A stretch of DNA of 64,000 nt from Myceligenerans salitolerans (GCF_017349295.1 NZ_JAFMPK010000019.1:62001-126000); one strand, 5' to 3'; shown: positions 16,355 through 25,629, counted from the first letter of the stretch. The notes: generated from the sequence alone by a model not told the origin. Numbers and translations are program-made.

Positions 16355-16682
16355 GGTGCGCTCCTTTGCGTCTCGGTCCGGCAGTACGGAAGAGCAGTGC
16401 CGGAGGAACCGGGCCGGGACCGTTGTGGCCCGGGTCACATCTCTTCCCACGATGAGCCAAGTGGCTCCACCGCCGGACCGGCAAGGGGCAGAATGTCCGA
16501 CGGCGGTCGCGGCCTGGCGAGCGGTCACCTCCGGCCGGCCAGCGGCACCGTCGGCTGGCTCGGGCCGTTCGCGAGGCGAGACCGACCGCTCGAGGCGCCG
16601 GCACACCCGCTCGCGGGTCGGTCGCCGCACACCGCCGGGCCGGACGGCGGCGCGGGGTTGCCGGTGCCCTACGATCGACTGC
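16355..16682. other. 328-bp divergent intergenic region
   Basis: Holds the promoter side of the DUF4212-actP operon (left) and the -10 element of the gene at 16683 (right). An imperfect inverted repeat, GGGCCGGGACC...TGGCCCGGG, near 16410-16435 is the only structure I noticed. No coding potential stood out. Confidence 0.4.
16670..16675 (+). promoter_or_regulatory. Putative -10 box, leaderless gene at 16683
   Basis: TACGAT ends 7 nt before the ATG at 16683, with no ribosome binding site. Confidence 0.5.
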
Positions 16683-17102
16683 ATGTCCTCGACGTCGAGC
16701 GCATCCGGGCCCACCGTGCGCCGCCGGATCTTCCACCCCGGCAGCACGATGATGATCGTGGGTGCCCTCTGCGTTCTCGTCGGCTCCCTGCTGCCGTGGG
16801 TCCGCACCGCCGCGGGCAACCTTCCCGGCTACGGCGGTCCCGGGCTCTGGACGGGCACGCTCGCCCTGGCGCTCTTCGCCGGGGCCGTGATCCCCTACCG
16901 CGTCTCCGCCGTCGCACACTGTGCCGTCGTCGGCCTGCCCGTCGCCTTCATCGCGGCCTGGCAGTCCGTGGAGCTCGGCCGGACCGTGGCGGCCACGGAC
17001 GCCTGGTGGCACGTCTGGGCCGGTGAAGGACTCGTCCTGACCGGCGCGGGCGCCGTCGTCGTCCTGGCGACCGCCTGGCGGCTCTACCGGAACCCGTTCT
17101 GA
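16683..17102 (+). CDS. Unknown four-helix membrane protein
   Basis: 139 residues, not recognised beyond being an integral membrane protein. Four hydrophobic segments lie at about 22-40, 57-70, 77-93 and 112-132, after a short Ser-rich basic N-terminus (TVRRRIFHPGSTMMIVGAL). LLPWVRTAAGNLPGYGGPGLWTG in the first loop resembles small actinobacterial membrane proteins with a conserved PW. Leaderless start supported by TACGAT 7 nt upstream. It precedes the second symporter operon by 71 nt and could be co-transcribed. Confidence 0.6.
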   Translation: MSSTSSASGPTVRRRIFHPGSTMMIVGALCVLVGSLLPWVRTAAGNLPGYGGPGLWTGTLALALFAGAVIPYRVSAVAHCAVVGLPVAFIAAWQSVELGRTVAATDAWWHVWAGEGLVLTGAGAVVVLATAWRLYRNPF

Positions 17103-17173
17103 CCCGGCCCGATGACCGGCTCCGGCAGAGCACCCACCCCCGCACCGCCCCGATCCAGGCCAGACTGAGCCCC

Positions 17174-17515
17174 ATGGACGACGCCGGTATCCGTCTCGAC
17201 GTGGACGAGCACGACACCCCCGCGGAGGTCGACGCCGCGTTCCGCACGCTGCGCCGGGTCGCCGTGTGGCACTTCGTCCTGTTCCTCGCCGCCGTGCTCG
17301 GCGTGCCCGCCCTGTCCCTCACGCTCGGCTGGTGGTCCGGGGCGCGGATCGACGGCGGGATGAGTCCGGGATTCGCCATGGCGGCGTTCGGGCTGTACGT
17401 CTTCTTCCTCGCCGTCGGGCTGGCGGCCGCCACGCTGTCGTCCGCCGTCGAGGCCCGCATGCTGGGCGGCGCGCACGACGACACCACCGAGGCCGGGACC
17501 GAGGACACGCCGTGA
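17174..17515 (+). CDS. Small symporter-associated membrane protein, DUF485-like
   Basis: 113 residues with two hydrophobic segments (about 33-53 and 69-90) and an N-terminal polar region rich in Asp. Arg-Thr-Leu-Arg-Arg before the first helix and a small second helix ending in an Ala-rich stretch resemble the DUF485-type partners of ActP symporters. The match is by layout, not a definite signature. Its stop overlaps the GTG of the following symporter (GTGA), so it should be translated with it and act as its small partner, as DUF4212 does at 16028. Confidence 0.6.
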   Translation: MDDAGIRLDVDEHDTPAEVDAAFRTLRRVAVWHFVLFLAAVLGVPALSLTLGWWSGARIDGGMSPGFAMAAFGLYVFFLAVGLAAATLSSAVEARMLGGAHDDTTEAGTEDTP

Positions 17516-19212
17516 CCGCGGCCGGCGCCACCGCCCTGGTGGCCCTCGTCACCGCCCTGGTGCTGGTGGCCTGGCTGGTACGTCCACGCGGCACCTCCAC
17601 CGTGGACTTCTACCTGGCCGGCCAGCGGGTCGGGGTGGCGACCAACGCCCTGGCCATCTGCGGCGACTACTTCTCCGCGGCGTCGTTCCTCGGTGTGGCG
17701 GCGGCCGTGTACGTGTCCGGCCTGGACGGTGTCTGGTACGCCGTCGGGTTCGCGGCCGGGTTCGTGCCCGTGCTGCTGTTCGTGGCGGCGCCGCTGCGCC
17801 GCTTCGGCGAGTTCTCGATCCCCGACTTCCTGGGCCGGCGTCTCGGGTCGGAACGGGTCCGGCTGGTGTCGGTCGGCGTCGTGCAGGTGGTCATCCTCAG
17901 CTATCTCATCCCCCAGGCCGTGGGCAGCGGGATCACGTGGCAGCTCCTCGTGGGCCGCGGGCTGCCCGGCCTCGACCCCTACGGCACGGGCGTGCTGCTG
18001 TCCACGATGTTCGTCGCCGCCCTGGTCGCGTTCGGCGGCATGCGCGGCACCACCTGGACGCAGGCGGTGCAGTTCCTCGTGCTCCTCGGGGCGCTGGTCT
18101 GGCTCGCCCTCGCCGCCATCGGCTCCGGCTTCCGCTACCCCGAGGCCGTCTCCGACCTCTCGGCCACACCACTGGCCAATCCCGTTCCCGGCCCGACCGG
18201 CTGGGAACTGCACGCCGAGACCGACCAGCTCGACCCGGGCACCGCGGCGACGTTCGGCGAGCCCGGCGCCGCCTACGGACCGCTCGCACAGTTCGCTCTC
18301 ATTCTCACGCTCGTCATGGGGACGGCCGGGCTGCCGCACGTCATGAACCGGTACTTCACCAGTCCCACCGGCACCGCCGCACGCATGACCACGGTCTGGG
18401 TGCTGGGACTCGCCGGCCTGTTCTACGCGCTGGCCGTGATGCTCGGCACCGCGGCCCGCCGTCGGATCGCCGACGCCGCCGACGAGCACGCCTGGCTCGC
18501 GGCCCTCACGACCGACGGCGTGCTGCGCGTCCCCGAGCACGCCCTGCCCGTCCTCGGCCGGCTCTACGGCGGCGACATCGGGCTGGCGGTCATCGCCGCC
18601 GGAGCGCTGGTGGCCGTCATGTCCACCATCGCGGGCCTGCTGCTCGCCGCCGCCGCGTCGTGGGGGCACGACGTGTACGAGCGGCACATCAACCCGCGCG
18701 CCACGCAGCGCCAGGCCGTCTGGGCGGGCCGGGCGAGCACCGCCGTCGTCGCGCTCGCCGCCGCCGGGATGGCCATGGTGCTGCAGCCCGACAGCCTCGC
18801 GCCCTCGGTCCCGTCCATCGTCGCCGCGATGGTGACCTGGGCCTTCGCGATCGCCGGGTCGGCGCTGACGCCGGTGTTCGTCCTGGCCATCTGGTGGCGC
18901 GGGACGACGGCGGCCGGCGCGGTGGCCGGCATGCTCACCGGCGGCGTGACCTCGATCAGCATGTTCGTGCTGGGCATGCTGCCCGTCGGGCCGGGCATCG
19001 GCGAGACGCTGGTGACCCCGACGCTGGTGGCCGCGCCGCTCGCCGCCGTCGTGTGCGTGCTGGTGTCACGGGCGACGCGCCCGCCGGACGACGTCGACCG
19101 CCAGTGGCTGATCATGCACGGCACGGCGGCCGACCGGCAGGCGGAACGCCTCGCGCACCTCACGATCAGCAGCCTCGGCAGGGGGCGGCGGGACCGGCAG
19201 AAGGGGGACTGA
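17512..19212 (+). CDS. Sodium:solute symporter (monocarboxylate type), second copy
   Basis: 566 residues, about 13 transmembrane helices. SSS motifs are DFYLAGQRVGVATNALAICGDYFSAASFLGV, GGMRGTTWTQAVQFLVL and GTAGLPHVMNRYFT, as in the ActP-type gene at 14355. The start is GTG 17512 overlapping the previous stop; an earlier in-frame ATG lies inside the neighbouring gene. Unlike the first symporter it forms an operon with a LytS histidine kinase (3 nt downstream) and LytR regulator. The substrate is likely acetate, pyruvate or a related acid. Confidence 0.85.
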   Translation: MTAAGATALVALVTALVLVAWLVRPRGTSTVDFYLAGQRVGVATNALAICGDYFSAASFLGVAAAVYVSGLDGVWYAVGFAAGFVPVLLFVAAPLRRFGEFSIPDFLGRRLGSERVRLVSVGVVQVVILSYLIPQAVGSGITWQLLVGRGLPGLDPYGTGVLLSTMFVAALVAFGGMRGTTWTQAVQFLVLLGALVWLALAAIGSGFRYPEAVSDLSATPLANPVPGPTGWELHAETDQLDPGTAATFGEPGAAYGPLAQFALILTLVMGTAGLPHVMNRYFTSPTGTAARMTTVWVLGLAGLFYALAVMLGTAARRRIADAADEHAWLAALTTDGVLRVPEHALPVLGRLYGGDIGLAVIAAGALVAVMSTIAGLLLAAAASWGHDVYERHINPRATQRQAVWAGRASTAVVALAAAGMAMVLQPDSLAPSVPSIVAAMVTWAFAIAGSALTPVFVLAIWWRGTTAAGAVAGMLTGGVTSISMFVLGMLPVGPGIGETLVTPTLVAAPLAAVVCVLVSRATRPPDDVDRQWLIMHGTAADRQAERLAHLTISSLGRGRRDRQKGD

Positions 19213-19215
19213 GAA

Positions 19216-20637
19216 ATGCGTTCGGGGAGCGTGCTGCTCGCAGGGGGCATCGCGGTGACATGGGGTGTGGTGTATCTCGTCACGCAGGTGATCGTGGATC
19301 CGCCGCTCGGTGTGGGGACCACCGTGGTGGCCGGCGTCGTGGTCACCCTCGTCGTCGTCCTCGGGTACCCGTCGGCCCTGCGCGGGCCGAGGTCGGCCAC
19401 CGTGCTGCGCCGCGGCCCGGAGCCACGCCGTGGCGGGCCCCGGAGCATCGTGGCGGGGGGCCGGGCGATGCCGCTGCGGTCGGGTCTGACGGCCGACGCC
19501 GCGCGCCGCACCGCCGACCTGCTTCGCCCGCTGCTCGGCGGCGACGCCGTGGCGATCACCGACACGGAGCGTCTCCTGGCGTTCGTGGGCCCCGGCGAGG
19601 ACCATCACCGGGCAGGCGGGCCGGTGCGGGCGCGCGTCACGCTCAAGGCGATCGCCTCCGGGCGCAGCGCGACGTCCCGCAGCACGGCGGATCTCGGCTG
19701 CGGCGAGCCCGACTGCCCGCTGGCGGGCGCCGTCGCCGCGCCGCTCATGGTCGCCGACCGCGTCGTGGGGGCGCTCGTCGTGCTCCGCACGGGCCCGGAG
19801 CCCGCCGGACGAGGGCAGGTGGAGGACATGGCGGGCATCCTGTCGCTGCACCTCGAGCTCGCCGAGGCCGACCGGGAACGCGAGCTCGCCGCCGACGCAC
19901 GCCTGCACGCGCTGCGGGCGCAGATCAACCCGCACTTCCTGTTCAACGTGCTGAACACGATCGCGTCGAAGTCCCGCACCGACCCGGAGGAGGCCCGGGC
20001 GCTGCTGCTGCGGCTGAGCGACTTCTTCCGGTACGCGGTGCGCCAGGACGGGCAGCTCGCCGAGTTCGCGCAGGAGTACTTCTTCGTCCGGACCTACCTG
20101 ACTCTGGAACAGGCGCGGTTCGGGGACCGGCTGCGGGTGCGGTACGACATCGACCCCCAGGTGCTGACCGCCCACGTCCCCGTGCTGACCATCCAGCCGC
20201 TGGTGGAGAACGCGGTGAAGCACGGGCTGGCGGACAAGGTGGACGGCGGGACCGTCACGCTCCGGGCCCGCGTGGACCCCCTGACCCGTACGACGTCGAT
20301 CCGCGTGTCCGACGACGGCGTCGGCATGCCTCCCGAGGTGCTGGAGGAACTGGACGGCCCGCACCTGACCGCGAGCCCGGACGGCGGGCGCCGCGCACGT
20401 GCGGGCGGGGGCGCCGGCCGCGGGCCGGCGGCCGGTGAGACGGGCGACGGGGAGACGGACGACGCGGCAGGCGGCGACCGCGAGGGCGGCGGCACGACCC
20501 GGCACCTGCACACCGGGGTCGGGCTGCGAAACATCTCGCAGCGGCTCACGACCCTGTTCGGAGGGCGTTTCTCCCTGGACGTCCGGTCCACGCCGGACGA
20601 GGGGACCGTCGTGGACCTGCGCGTCCCACTACGCTGA
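19216..20637 (+). CDS. LytS-type sensor histidine kinase
   Basis: 473 residues. Two hydrophobic segments (about 5-22 and 32-52) anchor the N-terminus; a GAF-like region (about 95-215, with cysteines in DLGCGEPDCPL) follows. The kinase domain contains LRAQINPHFLFNVLNTI with phospho-acceptor His240, typical of the LytS/YehU His_kinase family. The ATPase part has VLTIQPLVENAVKHG (N box) and DDGVGMPPEVLEEL, and the terminal G-box region is GVGLRNISQRL. A ~45-residue Gly/Ala/Asp-rich insertion interrupts the ATP-lid region. It presumably phosphorylates the LytTR regulator encoded 4 nt downstream. Confidence 0.88.
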   Translation: MRSGSVLLAGGIAVTWGVVYLVTQVIVDPPLGVGTTVVAGVVVTLVVVLGYPSALRGPRSATVLRRGPEPRRGGPRSIVAGGRAMPLRSGLTADAARRTADLLRPLLGGDAVAITDTERLLAFVGPGEDHHRAGGPVRARVTLKAIASGRSATSRSTADLGCGEPDCPLAGAVAAPLMVADRVVGALVVLRTGPEPAGRGQVEDMAGILSLHLELAEADRERELAADARLHALRAQINPHFLFNVLNTIASKSRTDPEEARALLLRLSDFFRYAVRQDGQLAEFAQEYFFVRTYLTLEQARFGDRLRVRYDIDPQVLTAHVPVLTIQPLVENAVKHGLADKVDGGTVTLRARVDPLTRTTSIRVSDDGVGMPPEVLEELDGPHLTASPDGGRRARAGGGAGRGPAAGETGDGETDDAAGGDREGGGTTRHLHTGVGLRNISQRLTTLFGGRFSLDVRSTPDEGTVVDLRVPLR

Positions 20638-20641
20638 GTCC

Positions 20642-21472
20642 GTGCGCGACGACGACACCCGCCCGCGTGCGCTGATCGTCGACGACGAGGCGCCCGCGCG
20701 GGCCGAGCTGCGGTACCTGCTGGAGGAGCTCGGCGACGTGCAGGTGGTCGGCGAGGCCGCGAACGGCGGCGAGGCCCTGCAGCTGCTGGAGTCGATCCCG
20801 TACGATCTCGTGCTGCTCGACATCCGGATGCCGGGCACGAGCGGGCTCGAGGTCGCCGCGGCGGCACGGAGGCTGCCACGGCCACCCCGGATCGTGTTCA
20901 CCACCGCGCACCCCGACCACGCGGTCGAGGCGTTCGACCTGGAGGCCGCGGACTACCTGGTCAAGCCGTTCGACGCCGCCCGGCTGGCCCGGGCGGTCGA
21001 GCGGGCGCTGACGCAGCCCGGGAGCGACGACGGCACGGGCGCGGTCCCCGGAACGGCACGGGCCGAGGGCGGCACGGGGCGGACGCCACCCGTCGTCCCG
21101 CCGGGCGGCGAGGAACCGGACGAGCACGAGCTGCCCCGGCCGCTCGCGAAGGTTCCGGTGCAGAAGGACGGGCGGACCGTCCTCGTGGACCAGCGCGCGA
21201 TCGTCTACGCGAGCGCCGCGCGCGGCTACTCGTACCTGAAGCTGGCCGACGAGCGCTTCCTCGTCACGTTCTCGCTGAACGAGCTGGAACGGCGGTTGCG
21301 CGGGCACTTCTTCCGGACGCACCGGTCCTATCTGGTGAACCTGGACCATGTGCGGGAGCTCGTGCCGGACTTCAAGGGCGCACTGGCCTGTGTGATGAAC
21401 GACCGCCAGCGCAGCCGGGTGGAGGTGTCGCGGCGACAGGCCGCGGAGCTGCGCCGTCGTCTCGGGGCGTGA
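20642..21472 (+). CDS. LytR/AlgR-type response regulator
   Basis: 276 residues. The receiver domain (about 8-125) has the acidic pair in LIVDDE, phospho-acceptor Asp60 in LVLLDIRMPG, and Lys in YLVKPFD. A ~45-residue Gly/Pro/Asp-rich linker leads to a LytTR DNA-binding domain (about 170-276; YASAARGYSYLKL, ERRLRGHFFRTHRSYLVNLDHV). It starts at a GTG 4 nt after the kinase gene. LytTR regulators bind direct repeats; I did not find a convincing pair upstream of the symporter. BtsSR/LytST-type systems control pyruvate transporters, which suggests the symporter here as target. Confidence 0.88.
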   Translation: MRDDDTRPRALIVDDEAPARAELRYLLEELGDVQVVGEAANGGEALQLLESIPYDLVLLDIRMPGTSGLEVAAAARRLPRPPRIVFTTAHPDHAVEAFDLEAADYLVKPFDAARLARAVERALTQPGSDDGTGAVPGTARAEGGTGRTPPVVPPGGEEPDEHELPRPLAKVPVQKDGRTVLVDQRAIVYASAARGYSYLKLADERFLVTFSLNELERRLRGHFFRTHRSYLVNLDHVRELVPDFKGALACVMNDRQRSRVEVSRRQAAELRRRLGA

Positions 21473-21530
21473 CGAGCATGACGCGGCCGGAAGTTCATCC
21501 CCCTTGTATTGACCTGTGCAAATGGGCAGT

Positions 21531-22742
21531 ATGACCTTCATGCCCCAAGCCACTCCGCCCATGCTCAGGATGCTCAACGTGCTTCTCCTGCCGGGGGCGC
21601 GCACCCGCAAGGATCCCGACGCGGCGTTCGAGAAACTGCTGGCCGAGGCGCAGCGCGGGCACCGGCCGCTGGGCGCGGCGGACGTCGCCGCCGTCGAGCC
21701 GCTGCGTCTGCTCCTGCGGGCGCACGCCGCGAACCCGGACCTGAGCCCGTTCGGCTGGACGACGGTGCAGAGCGGCATCAGGGACCGGCTCCGCAACCGG
21801 GTGGTCATCAGGGACATCCAGGCGCGGCACCCCGAGGTGCGGGAGCAGCCGGTTCCCGAGCCCGTGTTCGTGGTGGGGCTGCCCCGCACCGGGACCACCT
21901 TCACCTACAACGTCATCGCCCGGTCGCCGGGCACCCGCGGCCCCTTGCTGTGGGAGATGCTCAACCTGGGGCTTCCGGTGGAGGATCCGGCGGAACGTGA
22001 GCGGATCGCCGAGCGCACCACCAAGCGGCTCTCGTTCATGGACCGGCTCAGCCCCGACTGGTCGCAGATCCACCCGCTGATCGCGACCAGCGAGGAGGAG
22101 GACTTCTTCCTGCGGGACCACTCCGAGCTGCACAGCTCGGCGGCGACCGTGCCGGAGTACCGGCGCTACCTCGCAGGGGCGGACCTCACCGACGACTTCC
22201 TGCTCCTGCGCGACGCGCTGCAGGTGCTGTCGTTCGGGCAGGAACCACAGCGGTGGATCCTCAAGCATCCCGCGAACCTGTGGCGGATGCCCGAGATCCA
22301 GCGCGCGTTCCCGGACGCGCGGTTCGTCTGGACGCACCGCGCTCCCGGGAAGGCCCTCGCCTCGGGCTGCTCCATGTCCGAGGCGCTGCGGAACATGCAC
22401 TACAAGCCCGGCACGGTGGACCTCGCCGCGATCGGGGCCGAGTGGCTCGCGATCCTGTCCGAGGGCGTGGACCGTGCGCTCTCCCAGAGGGACCAGCTGG
22501 AGGACGGCACCCTGGTCGACGTCTCGTACAACGACCTGGTCGAGGAGCCCTCGAAGGTGATGCGCGGCGTGTTCAAGAGTCTCGGCATGACGTGGACCGA
22601 CGCCGACGAGGCCAACCTCGCCACGGCACGGGACCGCCCCCACCACAAGGGCCACCGGTACACCCTGGAGCGGTACGGGCTGGACGAGTTCCAGGTGGCG
22701 GCCGCGTTCGCCGGGTACAAGATCCCGTCGGTCCTGCCCTGA
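21531..22742 (+). CDS. Sulfotransferase family protein
   Basis: About 403 residues. VPEPVFVVGLPRTGTTFTYNVIARS is the 5'-phosphosulfate loop, and RFVWTHRAPGKALASGCSMSEALR the 3'-phosphate motif binding PAPS. SPFGWTTVQSGIRDRL and VDVSYNDLVEEP fit the PF13469-type sulfotransferases, some of which have unknown acceptors and are abundant in actinobacteria. The start is uncertain: in-frame GTG 21516, ATG 21522, ATG 21531 and ATG 21540 are all possible, and none has a clear ribosome binding site. The terminal part (ALERYGLDEFQVAAAFAGYK) is intact. No operon partner. Confidence 0.75.
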   Translation: MTFMPQATPPMLRMLNVLLLPGARTRKDPDAAFEKLLAEAQRGHRPLGAADVAAVEPLRLLLRAHAANPDLSPFGWTTVQSGIRDRLRNRVVIRDIQARHPEVREQPVPEPVFVVGLPRTGTTFTYNVIARSPGTRGPLLWEMLNLGLPVEDPAERERIAERTTKRLSFMDRLSPDWSQIHPLIATSEEEDFFLRDHSELHSSAATVPEYRRYLAGADLTDDFLLLRDALQVLSFGQEPQRWILKHPANLWRMPEIQRAFPDARFVWTHRAPGKALASGCSMSEALRNMHYKPGTVDLAAIGAEWLAILSEGVDRALSQRDQLEDGTLVDVSYNDLVEEPSKVMRGVFKSLGMTWTDADEANLATARDRPHHKGHRYTLERYGLDEFQVAAAFAGYKIPSVLP

Positions 22743-22746
22743 CCGC

Positions 22747-22795
22747 CGCCGGGCGCTCCGGCCGGCGCGCTGCCTGGCCGGAGCCGTGCCCGGCG
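22747..22795. terminator. Bidirectional terminator
   Basis: Inner 9-bp stem GCTCCGGCC / GGCCGGAGC and outer 8-bp stem CGCCGGGC / GCCCGGCG with a 3-nt bulge, between the convergent sulfotransferase and rdgB genes. Confidence 0.75.
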
Positions 22796-22799
22796 CGTG

Positions 22800-23513
22800 T
22801 CACGACTCGCCGAGGGCCCGCACGACGAGCGGAGCCAGGGCGCGGAAGGCCCGGCCACGGTGACTGATGGCGTTCTTCTGCGCGGGGTCCAGCTCGGCGG
22901 CGGTGCGCGTTCCGGGCGTTCCCTCCGCGGAGGGGGACTGCCGGTCGGGGACCAGGACCGGGTCGTAGCCGAAGCCGTTCGTGCCGCGTGGCGCCTGGGT
23001 GAGGAAGCCCCGCATCTCGCCCGTGCGCACCTCCTCGGTGCCGTCCGGTGTGACGAGGGCCGCCGCGCAGACGAAGCCGGCGGCCCGGTGCTCGGGCCGG
23101 ACGTCCGCGAGCTGCGCGAGGAGCAGGTCCAGGTTCGCCTGGTCGTCGCCGTGCCGTCCCGCCCAGCGGGCGGAGAAGATGCCCGGCGCCCCGCCCAGGA
23201 CGTCCACGGCGAGACCGGAGTCGTCGGCGACGGCGGCCAGACCGGTCGCCTCGCACACCGCACGGGCCTTGAGGAGGGCGTTGGCCTCGAACGTCACGCC
23301 GTCCTCGACGGGTTCGGGCGCGCCGATCTCCCCCGAGGTGACCAGGCCGCCGGAGGGCAGGTCGACACCGGCCTCGGCCAGGATCGTACGGAGCTCCGCC
23401 AGCTTCTTCCGGTTGTGGGTCGCGATGACGAGCCGTGCGCCCGGCGGCGTCCGGACCGCCGTCCGAGGCGTCCCGTCCGCCGGTGCGGTCCCGCTCGTGT
23501 CCTGTCCCGTCAC
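22800..23513 (-). CDS. rdgB: Non-canonical purine NTP pyrophosphatase (HAM1/RdgB)
   Basis: 237 residues. RLVIATHNRKKLAELRTIL is the HAM1-type substrate loop, EDGVTFEANALLKA a family motif, AVADDSGLAVDVLGGAPGIFSARW the catalytic segment, and NGFGYDPVLVP and AISHRGRAFRAL the C-terminal core. It hydrolyses ITP, XTP and dITP to monophosphates to keep them out of nucleic acids. A GTG start (23513) overlaps the DUF3054 stop as GTGA, and the ~30 N-terminal residues before the core are low-complexity. Last gene of the murI-MBL-rph-DUF3054-rdgB set. Confidence 0.93.
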   Translation of the reverse strand: MTGQDTSGTAPADGTPRTAVRTPPGARLVIATHNRKKLAELRTILAEAGVDLPSGGLVTSGEIGAPEPVEDGVTFEANALLKARAVCEATGLAAVADDSGLAVDVLGGAPGIFSARWAGRHGDDQANLDLLLAQLADVRPEHRAAGFVCAAALVTPDGTEEVRTGEMRGFLTQAPRGTNGFGYDPVLVPDRQSPSAEGTPGTRTAAELDPAQKNAISHRGRAFRALAPLVVRALGES

Positions 23514-23971
23514 GTCGCCTCCTCCTGATCGGTACCGCCGCGCCCCGCGGCGGTGGAACGCGCCGTCGTGCCACGGCGGATCACGGCCACCATCCCGCGC
23601 CAGCCCAGCATGGTGACGCCCAGGAACGCGGCGGTCACCAGGAAGAACGAGACCGCGAAGCTGCCACCGGTGGCAACCCGCAGGATCATCCCGAGCGCCA
23701 CGGTGGTGAACCAGACCGCGACGCCCACGGGCCACAGCCTCGACGGGTCCCGCCAGGCGCGCGTCCAGGCCCAGCCCGCCGCCGCGGCGACCGCGAACGG
23801 CCACGCGACCCGGCCGAGCTCGACCATCAGCGTGCCGTGCGCGTTCATCCCGGCGATCGAGAAGACGAGGACGGCAACGGCGTCGGCGACGACGGCGGGC
23901 ACGACCGGGACGGCACCGGCACCGCCCGTCCCTCCGCCGGCGTGCCCCGGTCCGCCGCCGGCCGCCGTCAT
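23510..23971 (-). CDS. DUF3054 membrane protein
   Basis: 153 residues with four hydrophobic segments. The N-terminal Gly/Ala-rich leader precedes [20 protein letters not shown]; the [17 protein letters not shown] and [44 protein letters not shown] segments match the DUF3054 family. Function is unknown. It overlaps both neighbours (ATGA with rph, GTGA with rdgB), so it is translated with them. Position between rph and rdgB is a common actinobacterial arrangement. Confidence 0.75.
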   Translation of the reverse strand: MTAAGGGPGHAGGGTGGAGAVPVVPAVVADAVAVLVFSIAGMNAHGTLMVELGRVAWPFAVAAAAGWAWTRAWRDPSRLWPVGVAVWFTTVALGMILRVATGGSFAVSFFLVTAAFLGVTMLGWRGMVAVIRRGTTARSTAAGRGGTDQEEAT

Positions 23972-24729
23972 CCGCCGAGCTCCCGCGCCAGGGCCTCCTG
24001 CTGCATCCGGGTCAGGTCGGCCGCACCCGTCACGGCCAGGTCCAGCAGCGTGTCGAGCTCGGCCCGGTCGAACGGCGCGTGCTCGGCCGTGCCCTGCACC
24101 TCGATGAACGTGCCGCTGCCGGTGACCACGACGTTCATGTCGGTCTCGGCGCGGACGTCCTCCTCGTACGGCAGGTCGAGCATCGGCGTGCCGTCGATGA
24201 TCCCGACCGACACGGCGGCCACGGAATCGGTCAGCACGGGCTTGCCGCGCGAGGTGATGTGACCGTGCCGCTGCCCCCAGGCGACGGCGTCGGCCAGCGC
24301 CACGTAGGCACCGGTGATCGCCGCGGTGCGGGTGCCGCCGTCGGCCTGGAGCACGTCGCAGTCGAGCACGATCGAGTTCTCGCCGAGCGCGGACATGTCA
24401 ACCACGGCCCGCAGGGACCGCCCCACGAGGCGTGAGATCTCGTGCGTGCGGCCCCCGATCTTGCCCTTGACGGACTCGCGGCTCCCGCGCGTGTTCGTGG
24501 ACCGCGGCAGCATCGCGTACTCGGCGGTCACCCACCCCTCGCCGGAGCCTCGGCGCCAGCGCGGCACGCCCTCCTCGAACGACGCGGCGCACAGCACCCG
24601 CGTACGGCCGAACTCGACGAGCACGGAGCCCTCGGCGTGGTCGAGCCAGCCGCGGGTGATCCTCACGGGGCGGAGCTGATCGGTGGCGCGCCCGTCGGCA
24701 CGCGTGATGTCGGAGGTACTGATAGTCAC
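23968..24729 (-). CDS. rph: Ribonuclease PH
   Basis: 253 residues of the phosphate-dependent 3' exonuclease that trims tRNA precursors. Recognisable elements: [23 protein letters not shown] near the N-terminus, [67 protein letters not shown], and [22 protein letters not shown]. Length matches the family. A GTG start with TAGGCT 6 nt upstream suggests its own leaderless promoter even though murI and the MBL gene lie upstream in the same direction. Confidence 0.95.
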   Translation of the reverse strand: MTISTSDITRADGRATDQLRPVRITRGWLDHAEGSVLVEFGRTRVLCAASFEEGVPRWRRGSGEGWVTAEYAMLPRSTNTRGSRESVKGKIGGRTHEISRLVGRSLRAVVDMSALGENSIVLDCDVLQADGGTRTAAITGAYVALADAVAWGQRHGHITSRGKPVLTDSVAAVSVGIIDGTPMLDLPYEEDVRAETDMNVVVTGSGTFIEVQGTAEHAPFDRAELDTLLDLAVTGAADLTRMQQEALARELGG

Positions 24730-24735
24730 GCGAGA

Positions 24736-24741
24736 AGCCTA
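24736..24741 (-). promoter_or_regulatory. Putative -10 box, leaderless rph
   Basis: TAGGCT on the minus strand ends 6 nt before the GTG of rph. Confidence 0.45.
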
Positions 24742-24798
24742 CGCGGGGTCCCCGTGGCGGGCAGCGACCCGGCCGCCGCGATCCCGGCCGGCGGGTGG

Positions 24799-25629
24799 TC
24801 ACACCGTGTAGGTCGCCCCGGGCTGGGCCAGGCGGACGTCGCCGTCGTACTCGTCACGGGCCTCCGCGAGCGTGATCGCCGGCTCGTTCCACACCGGCAG
24901 GTGCGTCAGGAGGAGCCGCTTGGCGCCCGACTCGTGCGCGACCCGCCCGGCCCGCCTGCCCGTCAGGTGGATGCCCGGCTCGACGTGGTCGTCGCGGCCC
25001 TCGACGAACGCGGCCTCACTGAGCAGCAGGTCGGCGTCCCGGGACAGCGCCACGACCCCGGGGCAGTAGTCCGTGTCGCCGGTGTACGCGATCACGGCAC
25101 GCTCGTCCGGCCGCAGCGTGCTGGGGCCGGTGACCCGGACGCCCCACGACTCCTCGGGGTGGAACACCCGGTACGGCTCCAGGGTCAGCGGACCCACCTC
25201 CACGGGCGCTCCGGCCCGCCAGGACCGGAAGTCGTAGTCCGCGTCCATGGTCTCGCCGTCGCTCAGCCCGTAGGAGCGGGCCGCCTGCACCGCCGTCGTC
25301 GAGGGCGACCACACCGGCAGCTGCTTGCCCTTGCCCGTGCGGGCGGACCCGTGCTCCGGGTGGTACCGCAGGTAGACGTACATGCCCGACAGGTCGGCGC
25401 AGTGGTCGGGGTGCAGGTGGGAGATCGCCACGGCGTCGACGTCGAACGGATCGACGGCGCGCTGCAGGGCGCCGAACGCACCGTTGCCGAGGTCCATGAC
25501 CACGGTCCAGTCGCGGGCCTCGAAGCCCGCGGCGGCCGCCTCAGCCGCCGAGACCTGCACGAGGTACGACGACGCCGGCGAACCCGGGCCGGGACCCGAA
25601 CCCGAGACCCCGAGAGTGATCAGGCGCAT
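24799..25629 (-). CDS. MBL-fold hydrolase, cyclic-nucleotide phosphodiesterase-like
   Basis: 276 residues of the metallo-beta-lactamase fold. AISHLHPDHCADLSG carries the HxHxDH metal motif; YTGDTDYCPGVVAL and the terminal LLLTHLPVWNE supply the remaining metal ligands. The protein and its place between murI and rph match Mycobacterium Rv1339, an atypical class II phosphodiesterase that degrades cAMP, so it may moderate cyclic nucleotide levels. Start ATG 25629 shares its A with the murI stop (TGATG), so it is coupled to murI. Enzymatic activity is inferred by homology and order. Confidence 0.8.
   Translation of the reverse strand: MRLITLGVSGSGPGPGSPASSYLVQVSAAEAAAAGFEARDWTVVMDLGNGAFGALQRAVDPFDVDAVAISHLHPDHCADLSGMYVYLRYHPEHGSARTGKGKQLPVWSPSTTAVQAARSYGLSDGETMDADYDFRSWRAGAPVEVGPLTLEPYRVFHPEESWGVRVTGPSTLRPDERAVIAYTGDTDYCPGVVALSRDADLLLSEAAFVEGRDDHVEPGIHLTGRRAGRVAHESGAKRLLLTHLPVWNEPAITLAEARDEYDGDVRLAQPGATYTV

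Noticed and set aside
22747-22795. Considered the GC-rich palindrome as an IS terminal repeat.
   Set aside because: No transposase gene or target duplication is nearby, and its place between convergent genes fits a terminator.
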